64,000 nt of DNA from Klebsormidium nitens (GCA_000708835.1 DF236999.1:65876-129875), one strand, 5' to 3'; numbered from the stretch's first letter, positions 48,570 to 61,399 are shown. Notes: generated by a model from the letters alone, not told the origin. A program made the numbers and translations.

Positions 48570-51500
48570 ATGGCAATTGCCGCTGCTGCCAGGATTGCCA
48601 ATGCCCATGGGGCATTGAGCAACCTGACAAAGTCTGTACATAGAACGGCCGACCTGGCGCCTTGCCCTGCGATAAGCCAAGCTCTAGCGCAAGGCAGTGT
48701 TATAAGCCGGAAGCAGGGTCGCCAAATTTACCACCAACTTGCTAAAAGCCATGCCGCTTTCCAGCTGGCGAGGGAAGAGCCGCTGCCAAGGAGAGCTAGG
48801 TTCGCGGTCTCGGCAAAGCAAGCCACGGTTGCGCCCCCCGCCACAAGGACGGATGATGTCACAGAGGGGCTTCTAGATTGTGTTGTGGTGGGAGGAGGGG
48901 TGTCAGGGCTGTGCACAGCGCAGGCGCTGAGGACAGAGCATGGAGATGCAATGCCGAGGGTGCTGGTGACAGAGGCTCGGGAACGGGTTGGCGGGAACAT
49001 CACAACGGTTGAGAAGGACGGCTATCTTTGGGAGGAGGGCCCTAACAGCTTCCAGCCTGGAGTACCGATGCTCAAAATGATAGTGAGGTTCTGTCAATTT
49101 CTGTTGTGATTGTTCGCTGCAACAGTGCACATCTCTTGTCGTCCACATTTCTCTGCATTCAGCGTAGACATTGCCTTGAAACCAAAAGTATTGTTAAAGT
49201 CAACCAGTTGCTTTGATAAATTGGCGCTTCTTGCCAAAGTTATGCTCGGCCTGTGTGCAGCATTGGAAGAAAAAGTTCAAGCTGCTGGAAATGGCACGTC
49301 ATCACATAGGGTTTAGTTGAAGAATTTGCCTATTTTTAAAATGTTTTCTCCTTATCTTGGAGTGCTTGCAAAACAGGTTGTGTTTCGAAGATCACATATT
49401 TGGACCCATTTCTGGTCAATCCACAATCATTGGCACCCAACACAGTTGAGATTTCAATATACGGAGCAGAAGCCCTGGGCGCCAAATTAGGGTTTTGGAA
49501 GCCAACCTCCAGAACGCTCTGCTTACAAGCCTCTGCAATCGCTGCCGCAGGTGGACAGCGGTATCAAGGAGGAGTTGGTCCTTGGAGACCCGACGGCGCC
49601 CCGCTTTGTGCTGTGGGGCGGCAGGTTGCGGCCGGTGCCAGCGGGCCTCACGGACCTTCCATTCTTTGACCTCCTCAGTATCTTTGGCAAGATCAGGGCC
49701 GGGCTGGGGGCACTCGGTTTCCGGCCAGGACCTCCCGTGAGTGCTAATCGTGGCACCTGTCCTTTGCCTGACTGGATTCTTGCTGCTGCTTGATTTCGCG
49801 CACTAAGACCTTGGTGGCCCTGGAAAATGCTTAGGGCAGCATTAATAAGGCAGAATGCGACTCAGATCTCATGCAAGTGGTGACAGGCTTGTTGGACTCA
49901 TGATGATGGGCTCTGTGCTTGTGTTACACCACCCGCCGTAAGCGCAACGACAAGTTGCTGTGTGTGCAGGGGCGGGAAGAGTCGGTGGAAGAGTTTGTGC
50001 GCAGAAATCTGGGAGATGAAGTCTTTGAGAGGCTCATTGAGCCCTTCTGCTCAGGTCAGTGCCTAGCAATTCGAAGAGATTTCGAGAGTTGCGCCAAGTC
50101 CATGTTGTTGTGAAATCTGATGCGGCTTTGAAAAGGGCCAGAGATTTAAGACAAATTTGGAAGTGAACCTGACTCTGATACTTGAGAACAGCTTACAATG
50201 CCAATTCATCCAAATTGTTTGCTGTGGAGTATGCTAAGCAGGACTTTCAAGCATACTGAGAACAGAGCGAACCCCCTTGGGGAATTATCTGTAGGCTCTC
50301 CCCCCGATGCGTTTTGTTATCACCCGTTCAACCAGGCACTCTGCATCATCAATAGGATACAGGCATTCTGCCAATCAGATGGTTTGGAAGCTCCTTAACA
50401 GGAGCCTTTGGTTCTGTTCAGGTGTGTATGCGGGGGATCCCTCTAAGCTGAGCATGAAGGCCGCCTTTGGCAAGGTGCAGCGCCTAGAGGACATTGGTGG
50501 CAGTATTGTAGGGGGGAGCTTAAAACTGATCAAGGAGAGGAAAGCAAACCCCCCGCCGCCACCTGACCCGTGAGTGCTACAGCCTGCAGCCATTGATGGA
50601 CTGTTTGTTAGTGAGTAGTGTTCGGTTGCCGTAAATCAAGCCCGTTGGAATGATGCACAACAAGGAAAGCTGTCTGAATCGATCAGGAGGGTTTGGTTCC
50701 TAGGTTGTCACCACTCAATATCCCATGTTTTGTGGTTGAGAGACATGGTTGAGAAAGCAAAACTTGTCTGGTCTTCCCTCACCATGCGCCCGTGTGAACG
50801 CACTTTGTTGGAGCCCTTCGTACTTCATACAACAAGATTGTACAACCAATTATTGCCTGCTACTTCATCTGGTGTGCCCCTGTCTGATAAAAAACAGCCA
50901 TGTGATGCGTTTCATCCATCTCTGCGGCAGGCGGCTCCCAAAGCCAAAGGGTCAAACCGTGGGATCTTTCAAGAAAGGCCTCCAGACGCTGCCAAAGGCA
51001 ATTGCTGATATGTAAGTAACCAGCGATCCAACTCACAGGGTCCAATCACTGGAGATTGGGCATCAATTTTTTCGGAAGCTCTGGATTATCTTTTCCAAAC
51101 TCATCAGCGAAGGCGTTCGGTGTCCGGTTTGGCTTTCGCCGTGCTTTCGATGGCGAACAGCGGTAGTCTTTTGTGGCAAACATCCGCTCAGCAATCCTGT
51201 CCGTGGCTGATTCGCACTTCAGGGTTGCTAGCGAGTTGCCAGTGCTTGACTCCAGGGTGTGGAGCTGTCATCGCTTTTGCGAAGTTGTTTCTGACGTCAT
51301 CAAAGCAGTGTGCGAGAAGGGGAGCTTCTTAGTGAAAGGATAGGTTTTAAGCATCTGAAGCGCCACTCTTTCTGCAGTCTGGGCGACACGGTGAAGGTCA
51401 ACTGGAAGCTGACGGCAATGGCGAAGGTGGGGAACGCGTATGAGCTGACGTACAGCACGCCAGAGGGGCAGAAGGTCGTCAAAACGCGGACGGTCGCGCT

Positions 51501-53652
51501 AACTGTGCCTGCTTACACAGCCAGCTCGCTACTGAGGGAGATCAACGTGAGTAGACTGCTTGGAACTCTGTTATTTTTGCCTGACGGCGGCCACTTCAAG
51601 GCAATCAACGAGCGCGATCGTTTTTGCACGGACCTTTTCCCGTGGTGGTCAATGAGTCTGTTGGTAGTGTGGTCGGGAATGTGGATCGCCTCGTTCGAGC
51701 GACTTCTATGTACAAAGAACGCAATTTTAAGAATCTCCAATCCACAAACCGTGAGACATCCGCCCGCAGATTGAATCCCTTGCTGACCATAGATGTCGTA
51801 GCAATAAATTAACGCACGCACTTCGAAGCGAATATCTGTCACCTTCAAAGCCGCACGACCTGAAACCATTGCCTGCAACACCGCTTTTGTCGATCTCCTG
51901 CTTTTACGCCTGACACTTGGTGCGCCCCTCAATCGTTCCTACCCTTTTTTGCAGTTGGAGGCCTCGGACGCTTTGGCCCGGTTCTACTACCCCCCGGTGG
52001 GTGCCGTCACCATCTCGTACCCCGAGTCGGCAGTTCGCGAGGAGCGGCTGGTCAACGGCAAGCTCAACGGCTTTGGACAGCTGCACCCGCGCAGCCAGGG
52101 GGTCGTCACGCTGGGTGAGGCCCCGCTCATCGACCCGTCGACTTCGCGACATTCTATAAGGTGTCACAAATCAGCGCAATTGCTGTCCAAAGCCTTCTCG
52201 TAAGCACTCTGTTTGGCAGAGGGTCTTGATAGGTGAGATCTCTGGGTCTCAGTTGGCTGCCTACGGTCGGAGGTTTTGGGTTCGTGACACTGATTAAGCA
52301 TTACGGGACCAGTGATAGTGTTGAGATGGTATTTGAAACTTTCTGCAAGCACTCTGCTTGCCGGGGGTTGTTTACAGTGTTAGTTACATAGAAGCCTCCT
52401 GTTCGAAGATGTAGAGAGTCTTCGACGGTCGTAAAACATCTGCCAATGCAAGCCAACGAGACCCCCGGAAACCCCTCTAGGAGTCACCCAAGGCCCTTCG
52501 TTGTTTCCTTGGCTCATGAACTTGACCTCTAAAGCATGTGGAATTTCAGCTTCATCGCTATTCGAGCTTGTCGTTCAACTCCGTCGAGATGCAGCGGTAG
52601 CACACTGGTCCTGGATGCAAATCAGCAAGGTCGGGCTCCTCTTAAAAGTGCAACCCAGCCAGATGATTCCACAGATCTGCTTTCGTTTTCACCCCCGTGT
52701 ACGCAGCTCGAGTTTCGCTGTTCGATCAAGCCTTCGGTCAAACTGCGCTTGAACTTCCCCAACGTTGCTTGGGATGTCGTTCCGAGAACCTCTATGGTTT
52801 CGGTCCTCTCCTTTGGGAAGAATTACGAGTCGCTGGTCTGGGCAGATTGCGGTATGGAACCGGTGGCAGACTGGGCAGTGATTTGGTGGCTCCTCTCCTC
52901 TGCTCTGATTCACCTTCTTAAGCAAAGTTTTGGAGCCTCGCTCAATGTTGACGTCACTTCTCGCTCCGCAGGCACCATCTACAGCTCCGCCCTCTTCCCG
53001 AACAGGGCGCCCGAGGGCCGGGTGCTCATTCTCAACTACATTGGAGGGGCCTTGAATCCTGACATCGTGAACCAGGTGCGAACATTCAAGCCACTATCCT
53101 CCAACGGCTATTCTCTTTTCTACATATTCTTTTCGGTACAAACGTCGAAGATGTCAAGCACACCTCTCATCTCCGCGGACCAGGGTGCCAGGCAGCTTGC
53201 AGTTGAAGATCACTTTACATTGTAGGGATTAGGCATTCGTACAATAGAAGCCCGCCCTTTACTGAGTCCGCCAGCGAATTTAACCCCCATTCGGCTGTTC
53301 TAATTCCGTTGGCTTCTCTCAAGGCTGACCGTTCGGCTTTCTTCTCCAGTCGGAGGATGAGTTGGTGGCGCAAGTCGACAAGGACATTCGGACAATGCTG
53401 ATCAAGCCGGACGCGCCCAAGCCCTTGAAGCACGGCGTCCGAGTGTGGCCGAAAGCGATCCCGCAGTTTACGGTGGGCCACTTGGAGACGCTTGAAGAGG
53501 CGCGGCAAGCCCTCAAGGACGCTGGCCATGACGGAATTATCCTGGGGGGAAACTACGTGGCGGGCGTGGCACTGGGGCGGTGCGTCGAGGGCGCATATGA
53601 GAGCGCCAAGGACATTGCAAAAGCCGCCGAGACGGCGGACATGTTTGTATGA
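48570..53652 (+). CDS. PPOX: Protoporphyrinogen oxidase, plastid type
   Basis: Nine exons: 48570-49082, 49551-49736, 49970-50054, 50422-50569, 50931-51011, 51378-51546, 51955-52114, 52972-53075, 53350-53652; 582 residues. The enzyme oxidises protoporphyrinogen IX to protoporphyrin IX with FAD, the last step shared by heme and chlorophyll synthesis. About 100 N-terminal residues rich in Ala/Arg/Ser form a likely chloroplast transit peptide. The FAD dinucleotide fold follows (DCVVVGGGVSGLCTAQAL). Further family blocks are EEGPNSFQPG, FVLWGGRLRPVPAGLTDLPF, FERLIEPFCSGVYAGDPSKL, FGQLHPRSQGV, SSALFPNRAPEGR and the C-terminal FAD-binding GGNYVAGVALGRCVEGAYES. All match the plastid PPO1 form in order. 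The intron 52115-52971 is the longest. An upstream in-frame start is possible but ATG 48570 gives the best transit peptide. Confidence 0.96.
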
Positions 53653-54417
53653 AGCCGTCGGATCGGAGCGCATTACGTTTGAGGGGGAAAAGTAGGACAA
53701 TAATAATGAGTGGTATGCAACCATGCTAAGTTTGAACCGGCGTCTCAAGATTGACCTTTGCATCCTCGGCCTGGTTTTCTTTGCACAAGTGCTTGGCGGA
53801 TTTTTCTGCCAAGGCCTGATTTGGAAAGCTAGCAAGTTACGGACATACAGACTGGACGTCTTGGTCATAAGTAAACGGCGCGCACCAGGGCACTCTTCAA
53901 GCTCACGATGTGAAACCAAAAGCTTATGATTGCAAATCGTTTTGCCACGCGAACTCGGCCCCAAGTCGATCTTTTTGTTGTATCTGATAAGAGCAGACAT
54001 TTCAAGTCTCATAAGATACACATGATTGCCGTTGCTATTGAGCCTTAGTACGAGCTCTAGTGTGATGTATATATGGCTGCCAGCCCGCTGCCAGCCATGG
54101 TGGCGACACAGCTTTCAAGCTTCAACGGCAGATGCATCACTGAATGACAATGCCACAAAAGTCAAACCGGGCAAATCAGATTTAGTTACAATATCTAGCT
54201 TTCGCTACCTACTTTATAATCTTACTATCCAACAACAACATATCCTGCCGCCTTCGCTCACCACTTGCGCAACTCAAGTATGGTCCACTTCCGTGCAATT
54301 CGACGCGCGCGCTTAGTACAAGATACCGCAAGAGGAAAGAGAGGGGGGGTTCGGGGGGGCGGCACGCCCCCCCCGATTTTTTGGCCTTCAATTTCGCGCC
54401 ATATGCGCCGCCGTTGC
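53653..54417. other. Intergenic region up to the assembly gap
   Basis: PPOX 3' UTR and AT-rich sequence. From about 54341 the sequence changes to G7-G8 and C8 tracts with a GC-rich stretch that runs into the gap. The homopolymers may mark the edge of a repeat. No exon is seen. Confidence 0.5.
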
Positions 54418-54980
54418 NNNNNNNNNNNNNNNNNNNNNNNNNNNNNNNNNNNNNNNNNNNNNNNNNNNNNNNNNNNNNNNNNNNNNNNNNNNNNNNNNNN
54501 NNNNNNNNNNNNNNNNNNNNNNNNNNNNNNNNNNNNNNNNNNNNNNNNNNNNNNNNNNNNNNNNNNNNNNNNNNNNNNNNNNNNNNNNNNNNNNNNNNNN
54601 NNNNNNNNNNNNNNNNNNNNNNNNNNNNNNNNNNNNNNNNNNNNNNNNNNNNNNNNNNNNNNNNNNNNNNNNNNNNNNNNNNNNNNNNNNNNNNNNNNNN
54701 NNNNNNNNNNNNNNNNNNNNNNNNNNNNNNNNNNNNNNNNNNNNNNNNNNNNNNNNNNNNNNNNNNNNNNNNNNNNNNNNNNNNNNNNNNNNNNNNNNNN
54801 NNNNNNNNNNNNNNNNNNNNNNNNNNNNNNNNNNNNNNNNNNNNNNNNNNNNNNNNNNNNNNNNNNNNNNNNNNNNNNNNNNNNNNNNNNNNNNNNNNNN
54901 NNNNNNNNNNNNNNNNNNNNNNNNNNNNNNNNNNNNNNNNNNNNNNNNNNNNNNNNNNNNNNNNNNNNNNNNNNNNNNNN
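54418..54980. other. Assembly gap (563 N)
   Basis: All bases are N. Frames that appear open across it are meaningless. Confidence 1.
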
Positions 54981-55104
54981 TTTAAACATGACCGCGTCGG
55001 TCCATTCGGGGGGTTTCGATCGACGGTCCAGCTTTCGGCTATCAAATATTCTGTGTTTTTTCATGGCTGAATTATTTACCCTGAATCCCAACGTTGTCCA
55101 TCAA

Positions 55105-55186
55105 GCGGAGATGGCCGAGTGGTCTAAGGCGGGTGACTCAAGTTCCCCTCTCTTCGGAGGCGTGGGTTCGAACCCCACTCTCCGCA
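55105..55186 (+). tRNA. tRNA-Leu (anticodon CAA)
   Basis: An 82-nt class II tRNA without an intron. The acceptor stem is a perfect 7 bp (GCGGAGA at 55105-55111 with TCTCCGC at 55179-55185), with discriminator A at 55186. The D arm carries the A box (TGGCCGAGTGG). The loop CTCAAGT puts anticodon CAA at 55139-55141, decoding UUG. The anticodon stem has one T-C mismatch (55134/55146). A long variable arm folds CTC/GAG. The T arm GTGGG-TTCGAAC-CCCAC contains the B box. A T run for polymerase III termination lies about 32 bases downstream. The long variable arm and discriminator A fit leucine. Confidence 0.93.
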
Positions 55187-56608
55187 AAAATTAACTCGTC
55201 GAGCGAGTTGATCAATCCTTTTTGCCGAATGTGACGGTCTGTCTCTTCGTATTCGCCGTAGCCAAATAGGCCATAGGCTTCTCATGGCATCATGGCATAC
55301 ATATGTGGTGTGTGTTTCTTTGCTCCTTCTTCAGTTGCTGGTCTCATAGTCACTGCTGAACTGCTCCCACAGTCCCACCTACCAAACGATCGTAGTACAC
55401 CGTAACCATGGGCCGACTAACGCCGTGACGCTGCGAGCATTACGCGCTTGAGAGCCATTGGCATCCGCATGTGAACCTTCAGCTCCTTCTGAGCATGTGA
55501 AGCACAAGACACGCAGGCTGGTCATGGCTTGTTGCGGTAGCTAAGGGCTATGTATATAACAGCCCAATCACGGTCCAATCCAGGTCCAATCTTTCTGTGA
55601 AGCTATACTTCATTGACGATTCAAGTCAACCATGAGTCGAAGCTAAGACTAACTAAGCTAGACTGCATGACCAAGATGCCAAGCATGTCCAGACAATGAT
55701 AAGGCTATGATCGAGCTTGATCGAGTTGTAATTGCCCTGCAATTGCAACCTGAGAGCCAGATTGGCTATATGTATAAACATTCAACGTCATGGCACACAC
55801 TTCATGGCGGCTTGCACCTAGTAGTGCTGTCATGCAGAAATTGAACCCCAAACCTGAGAACCAGATGTATTATGAAACTTGATTCGCCCTTGAAAATGTC
55901 CGGTGTCACGGGCAGCTCTAAGATGTATAGTACCATCAGTGTGTTCGACGTCCTCTTCCTTTTCGCCCAGAACCTAAGTTTGCACATGGCTAGTATAAAT
56001 CATACGTATACTATGAGATCATTGAAGGCAGCAAGTGACTTTTGTAGCATGTGTACGCACATGTGATTCTTAGTCTGGATCTTTTGCAGCTTGACTGATG
56101 ATCGATTATTGAAGCCGACAGTGAGCCAAAGACCAATTTCTAGCTGCAACGTCTCCCGACATTGGAAGTCCATGCAAACGCATACGGCCGATTCAATATA
56201 GTGAACATGCCCGTGAAGATGGTCGCGCCATCCAGAGTTACTATGTAACATACCTGGTGTCGGCCTTGCACTTGCATCATGTGCAATGATGCGGGCACGC
56301 CGAGTTGCCCTGCTGTACCGTGCAGGGCGATCCGTTGGCACAATCATTGGCGTGACTTTAAATCAAAATAATGCATTGCAGCGAGTCAACTGACCACAGC
56401 GACCACCATATCTTGGAGGACTTCCAAGAGCCTTATTGGCGGTGGTCGCTGGCATTAATTGCAAGACAACGCAATGAAGTTGTTCGTGATAAGTACAGGT
56501 TTTCTGAAGTGGATAAGGCCAGTATTGGTGCGGATCGCAACACAGGGAGAGAATTTTTCGTTTGATCCTCATTGTTGTAACAATTTGCTGTTGTATGTAC
56601 AAAAGGGG
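55187..56608. other. Intergenic region, no gene seen
   Basis: Between the tRNA and the 3' end of the serine hydrolase gene. AT-moderate sequence with short ORFs only, no splice-supported exon, transposon ends or RNA fold recognised. Confidence 0.5.
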
Positions 56609-59600
56609 TCAAAAAGTGACAAGCGGACTCTCCGTCTTTGACTGTTTTTCTAAAATTATACATTGCACTTCCTGAGCGTGCTGTATCAACTCGTCAGAAC
56701 CCACATTTCCCTGAAGAACTTTTGGCCATTGACTAGACGGTATGCAATCCTCTTTGGGCTCTATCAATGGAGTTTGCTCTAGCGGAATGCTGAGCGCAGA
56801 CCTGGCGAGCACTTCCCCCAGGTCGGCTAGGTACAGGTCGGCAAGATCGTACTCGTAAATGTCGTCGTCAATGATACCGTTTGCGTTTGTGTATATGGCC
56901 GCAGAGAGGAAGAACGACCGGCCCGAAGGCAGGTGCATGATGTACCTAGGCAGGTAAAGGGCACGGTCAGCTTTTGTGCTGGTTTGAAACAGGTTTTACA
57001 AGATTGCCGGAGACAGGTTGAATAAGTCTGTCGAGTGTGGGAGGACTGATATCTGCGAGGGGGCCATCCGCTCTTAGAGACAGTCGCAAGAGGCGGACAG
57101 CTGTACAGCAAATGCCGGTCCAAACGGCCATCAGAAGGGTTCGTAACCCCTCTATCATGAAAACGTGGTTACTGTAGTAAATTGCACACAGTTGCCGCCT
57201 GATAATACAAATCCGTACGGAGTGGCGAACTCACGCATTGTCGATGCTAAAACCGTAGGCCCTGCCGACCTTGTTGTAGATCCTCCAGTCAGCTTTCGGG
57301 CTCACTCGGCACAGGCCTGGCAGGAAGAACTGCACAGAGTGAGGGCCACGTGGCGCGTCTCAGAAGATCGAAGCAGAACGGCGGCCGATCGTCACTATCC
57401 TGCTGCAACTTTTCTCGTCAGGATTCAGCCACTTCCCAAGGAACTTATACTTCAAAACCGACGAGTGCTTCGTTCCTGGCATCCTTCGCAAAGCAAGATT
57501 CGACTGTTAAGTAAGATCATTGGTCAACATTTTCGAATTGAACTGCGCTATTGGTTAGTGGGGGCCTCGACCCACAATAGCCGGGAATCAGATGCAGACG
57601 ACCTCAAAAGCAACGTCTTTGGGGGTGTGTTAACGCGCAGCGGCGCTGGCGCATCTGATTGACACCCCGTCTTTTTGCGGTGCTGACCTTGCAATAATCG
57701 TCGGGGTAGTGGCGGGAGTCGTACTGCGGGTTGCACGACTGGGAGGGGTACTGGAGCATGGCCTCCATTAGGACGGCCCGCTGTTCCGGCGGAAGCGACA
57801 GAACGGACGTGGGGCTCTGAAAAAGTGGAAAGAGAGAGGGGGAGCTCAAACAAGGTGAGGGAGGTTTTGGCTCACGGAAGTGCTCAACGAGCATTCCTGG
57901 GGCTCAAACTTCAGCGATGACTGGAAACCAGAGATGCAGCGGTAGACAATTCAGAAAGAGTGCGACAACTACTGGGGCAGGTTAAGAAGCTCTTGCTCCA
58001 ACGAATGCGTAAAAGTTGTTCCGCCTAAGGAATTCCATCGACCAGCAGGACCAAGGCCCCAAAGCAACTTAACGTGCTAGCGAAGAGACGAAAAGGAGCC
58101 GAAGAGAGCACGGCTAGAACCGCGGGGCAGCAATACGAGCCGCTTACACGAGAGAAGGCGGGGAAAAACAGGGCGACCAGGAAGTCCTGGAGGTCGGTGA
58201 GGGTCATGTAGTTCTTCCAACTGAAGTCCATGGGCTCCTCCACCTGCAGCAAGCAGCGGGTGAATCAGGCAGGGGATCAGCAACTAGGGGTGGTCCAGTT
58301 CTTGCGCGTCGCTTCGGTTTGATACGATGTATTTTGCGTGCAAGGCAGTCACAACTATCTGATGCTGATAGCCGAAGTTTGGCCGATTATCAGACAACTA
58401 TGTTGGAGCACCGTGTTGAGGCTTGTGGAAACCGGAGCAGACTGGGAGAAGGGCAAAGGGGAACCTTTTGAGCGGGCTGCCTCCGCGGTCGAAATATTTC
58501 TGCAGGCGTCGCTGATCAACTTCGAGGATGGTAATGGAAGAAATAGTAGTCACGCAGACGTATCAATCAGCAAAGGTGTGTTTCTTTTAACCCCGTGTAG
58601 AACCCCTTCTCACCAGGCGGCCGTCCTCAATGTAGCCAGTTCCAACGGCGACCCCAGGCACCCCCTCCCGAGTGCCTAAGTCCAACCGACTGCGAGTTTC
58701 GGGGAGGCAAAAGGGCGCACTCTCGTCCCGCACTTCGACCCGGCCACCTAAGCGGGGGTCGTCTTTATTTCTGTCGGGAGGCGACAGCCCGAGGCGGTGG
58801 GTGAGACGACAGGCAGAAAAGCCCATAGCCCACCTGAAAGCAGAGCGGCTATTGAGCGGAGGCAGAGCGGTTGTACGTGGAAGCAGATGGCTACCTATTG
58901 AGGTGTACGCTACGTTCTGAGGCAGGCGCTAGACAAGGGAAGCAGAGCAAGTGTGAAGTGAAAGGCAAATTTTGAGAATGTGATCTGCATGTCGGAGGTG
59001 GAATCTACTGGAAGGAAGCCGGGCAACCTTGAGTGGGATTAGAACGGGTCACAAGTGGCAGTAGAGCGGAAAGGTAGTCACAGCACTGATCAACCCGAAA
59101 TCGTCAGTGAGCAATTGTCACTTTGGTGCCATTTTGCAGTAATTTACTACACAATGTCTGCTGTAAAGAATGACAAGGAGGGAAGATACAAACTGACGTA
59201 GAACCGACAGAAAGAGTTCGCGACAGTGTATACTGCGAAAGTTTCCCCCTCTTCGACTGGCAACTCAAGCCACTTCAGAAGGCAACTCAGAAAAAAATGG
59301 GCATAATGTGTGGAGAACGTAGGCGGCTTTGGGACGGGAGAGCACCTTACATCCTCTCGTTGAGCTCAGCTTGACCAACAAAGGTGTAGAGCCGGTTGTA
59401 AGCGTCATTATCGGAAACCTGCACGACAGCCCCATCACACGAGCGCCTGAGATCCTAAGAACAACAATCTTGTATGGAGATTCGATGCAGGTAGATCAGC
59501 AAAGGAAAGTGTCTTTCTATAAACTGGGCCTTGACCCAAGCGGAGTAGTGTTATAAGCACGAACTTGACAAAATTGACAAAGGATGGCAAAAAAACTTCG

Positions 59601-60782
59601 TCTAGACAAGATTTGGACCATGAAAGGTAGGATGACGATAATTGACTCTACAAGACTGTGTGCTAGGACGGTTTGATAACAAGCGACTGATGATCATCTG
59701 CATGTCAACTTACCAAGAACACTTTTCGAATCTCGTGTTTGAGGGTCACAAAGCCCCCCTCCCGGTTTGTCGGGTCTCTGTCAAAGATCTTCTCATGAGG
59801 CCCCAAGGGATGAAAGCAAAGGGGCGTTTGGATGTCAAGGCCAAGATCTGTTCGAAACAAAGGGGCACTTTGTTTAAAACTAGATCTTATCAACATTTTC
59901 ATTTGTCAATCTAGACGAACGAGTTTCATCACAATTGGGGCTATCTGGTTCCCTCCGCGTAGACTTACTATATCAGGGCTTCCACGTTCTAAGAAAGAAG
60001 GCAACAGGGAAAGCTGGATTTGTAGGCAAGATGCAAGATGTTACCACAGATAAAGGAGGTGGCAGCGGTCGCTTGAGCCTTGAGCAGAGTGGACTTTGTA
60101 GACACAAAGACAAAAGAGGAACTTCTCACCTAGATCTCCTGACAACCTGCGGGCTTTCTCTAGTGCTGTCACAGCTCCGCACAGCTTGATCGCACTGCGA
60201 CAACATGAACGTGCAATTATCAGCTAGGTCCTTTTGACGGGCAAGACTGTGGGCCAGTAAGCAGGTGGTTACAACCTTGCTTTTTTGACCTGGTCAACTA
60301 AGAGAGTTGTGCAGCTTCCTTGCAACTGAACAGTCCACCATTTATACCACCATCACACGATGATTGGTGTTGCACTGATTAAAACAGGGGGGGTCATTGC
60401 ATCAATGGGCTTATGATGCTGATGGTGGTGCGCTTATGACAAGATCCAAATCCGGGTGGACTTGCCTGGCCGGATAGAAGTATTCCTTGTCAAGTCTGAA
60501 GCCTTGTCGCTTGAGCTTCATCTGGCCATCCACCGCCTGGACTTCTGTGAAGAGGACCTGCATTACAGGGCACATTATCAGGGCTACTTCATCTCTGTGG
60601 TGATTGCAGAACTTGTACTGAGCTATGGAGTACTCAACTAGATAGGCTGTTCCAGAAAGGTGTTAAGCACTTACCTGGAGTCGATGCTCTTGCGCCGCTG
60701 CCAGAAGTGCATCAAACTTTGCAGGCCAAGCTCTGAGTATATCGAGCAGTTCATCCCCATGTTCTGGTACACAAGTGGACAT
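56609..60782 (-). CDS. Class A beta-lactamase-fold serine hydrolase
   Basis: Ten exons (transcript order): 60675-60782, 60466-60557, 60130-60194, 59714-59847, 59351-59418, 58614-58833, 58148-58243, 57688-57816, 57235-57329, 56609-56945; 447 residues with every phase consistent. All three beta-lactamase/penicillin-binding motifs are present and ordered: S67-A-I-K in FYPASAIKLCGAV, S135-D-N in VSDNDAYNRLYTF, and K324-V-G in IYNKVGRAYGF. Further family-like blocks are FDRDPTNREGGFVTLKHEI, PMDFSWKNYMTLTDL, YDSRHYPDDY and FFLSAAIYTNANGIIDDDIY. It resembles bacterial, especially Bacteroidetes-type, serine hydrolases with an FNKVG...AYGF signature. No signal peptide is visible. The substrate is unknown; esterase or peptidase activity is as likely as beta-lactam cleavage. 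ATG 60782 is preceded by an in-frame stop two codons upstream. The intron within the Ser67 codon has a GC donor. Confidence 0.88.
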
Positions 60783-61399
60783 CCTCTAGGTCTGGCCTTT
60801 GCAAAAGGGGACTGTTCAAAGCTGCAAAGGCACTCCAAAAGCAACATCTGACTTTGGATTGTCTGACCAGTCGCCTGGCAGCTCAAGCTTGCAGCATTGC
60901 GCATTGCACTCTCACAGCGGTCTCTACGTCTTAAGTTTCATGGCACTGACAATGATGTACAATGGTGGAGCTCGTAGAGCTTATGGAGCCGCCTGCTGAG
61001 CCTGAGGCCCTCCTTGCAAGCTGTTCAAGCACCAGCTTTGATTCTTCTTTCGTTTGAACTTCGAACTGATCTGGTCTCAAGTTGAAGAAGGTCACCGGCT
61101 GCAGAGCAGTATTAGCACAGCCAGATTTCTAGGTATACGTACTGGGTATTCCCTGGCACCGCCGGCGGGTACCCGGTTATGGCTTTGAACTTTGCCCAGC
61201 GTCTGATGACTTGAGATGGTTATCTAGCCTTCGATCAATTGAATTCTCTTCATCCAAGGGCTTTTAAAGCCCGATGGGACGTAAGGCTGACCCAATATAA
61301 ATAGAGGTTCGAACAATATACTAACAGTAATAGGTAATATTGTCTACCTAGCTTCATCGAGGCCTCCCGTAAATTTATAATGCCTGGCAATAGAAAAGC
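60783..61399. promoter_or_regulatory. Shared divergent 5' region of the serine hydrolase and Cactin genes
   Basis: About 620 bases lie between opposite start codons. A good TATA box faces Cactin at 61296-61303. No equally clear TATA is seen for the hydrolase. Confidence 0.55.
61296..61303 (+). promoter_or_regulatory. TATA box (TATAAATA)
   Basis: A match to the TATA consensus about 100 bases upstream of the first Cactin ATG, which would place transcription start near 61330. Confidence 0.55.

Noticed and set aside
54209-55194. Frames open across the N gap
   Set aside because: They are open only because N codons cannot be stops.
59860-60120. Candidate extra exon of the serine hydrolase
   Set aside because: Exon 60130-60194 ends in phase 1 and joins 59714-59847 directly with correct phase and motif spacing, so this stretch is intron.
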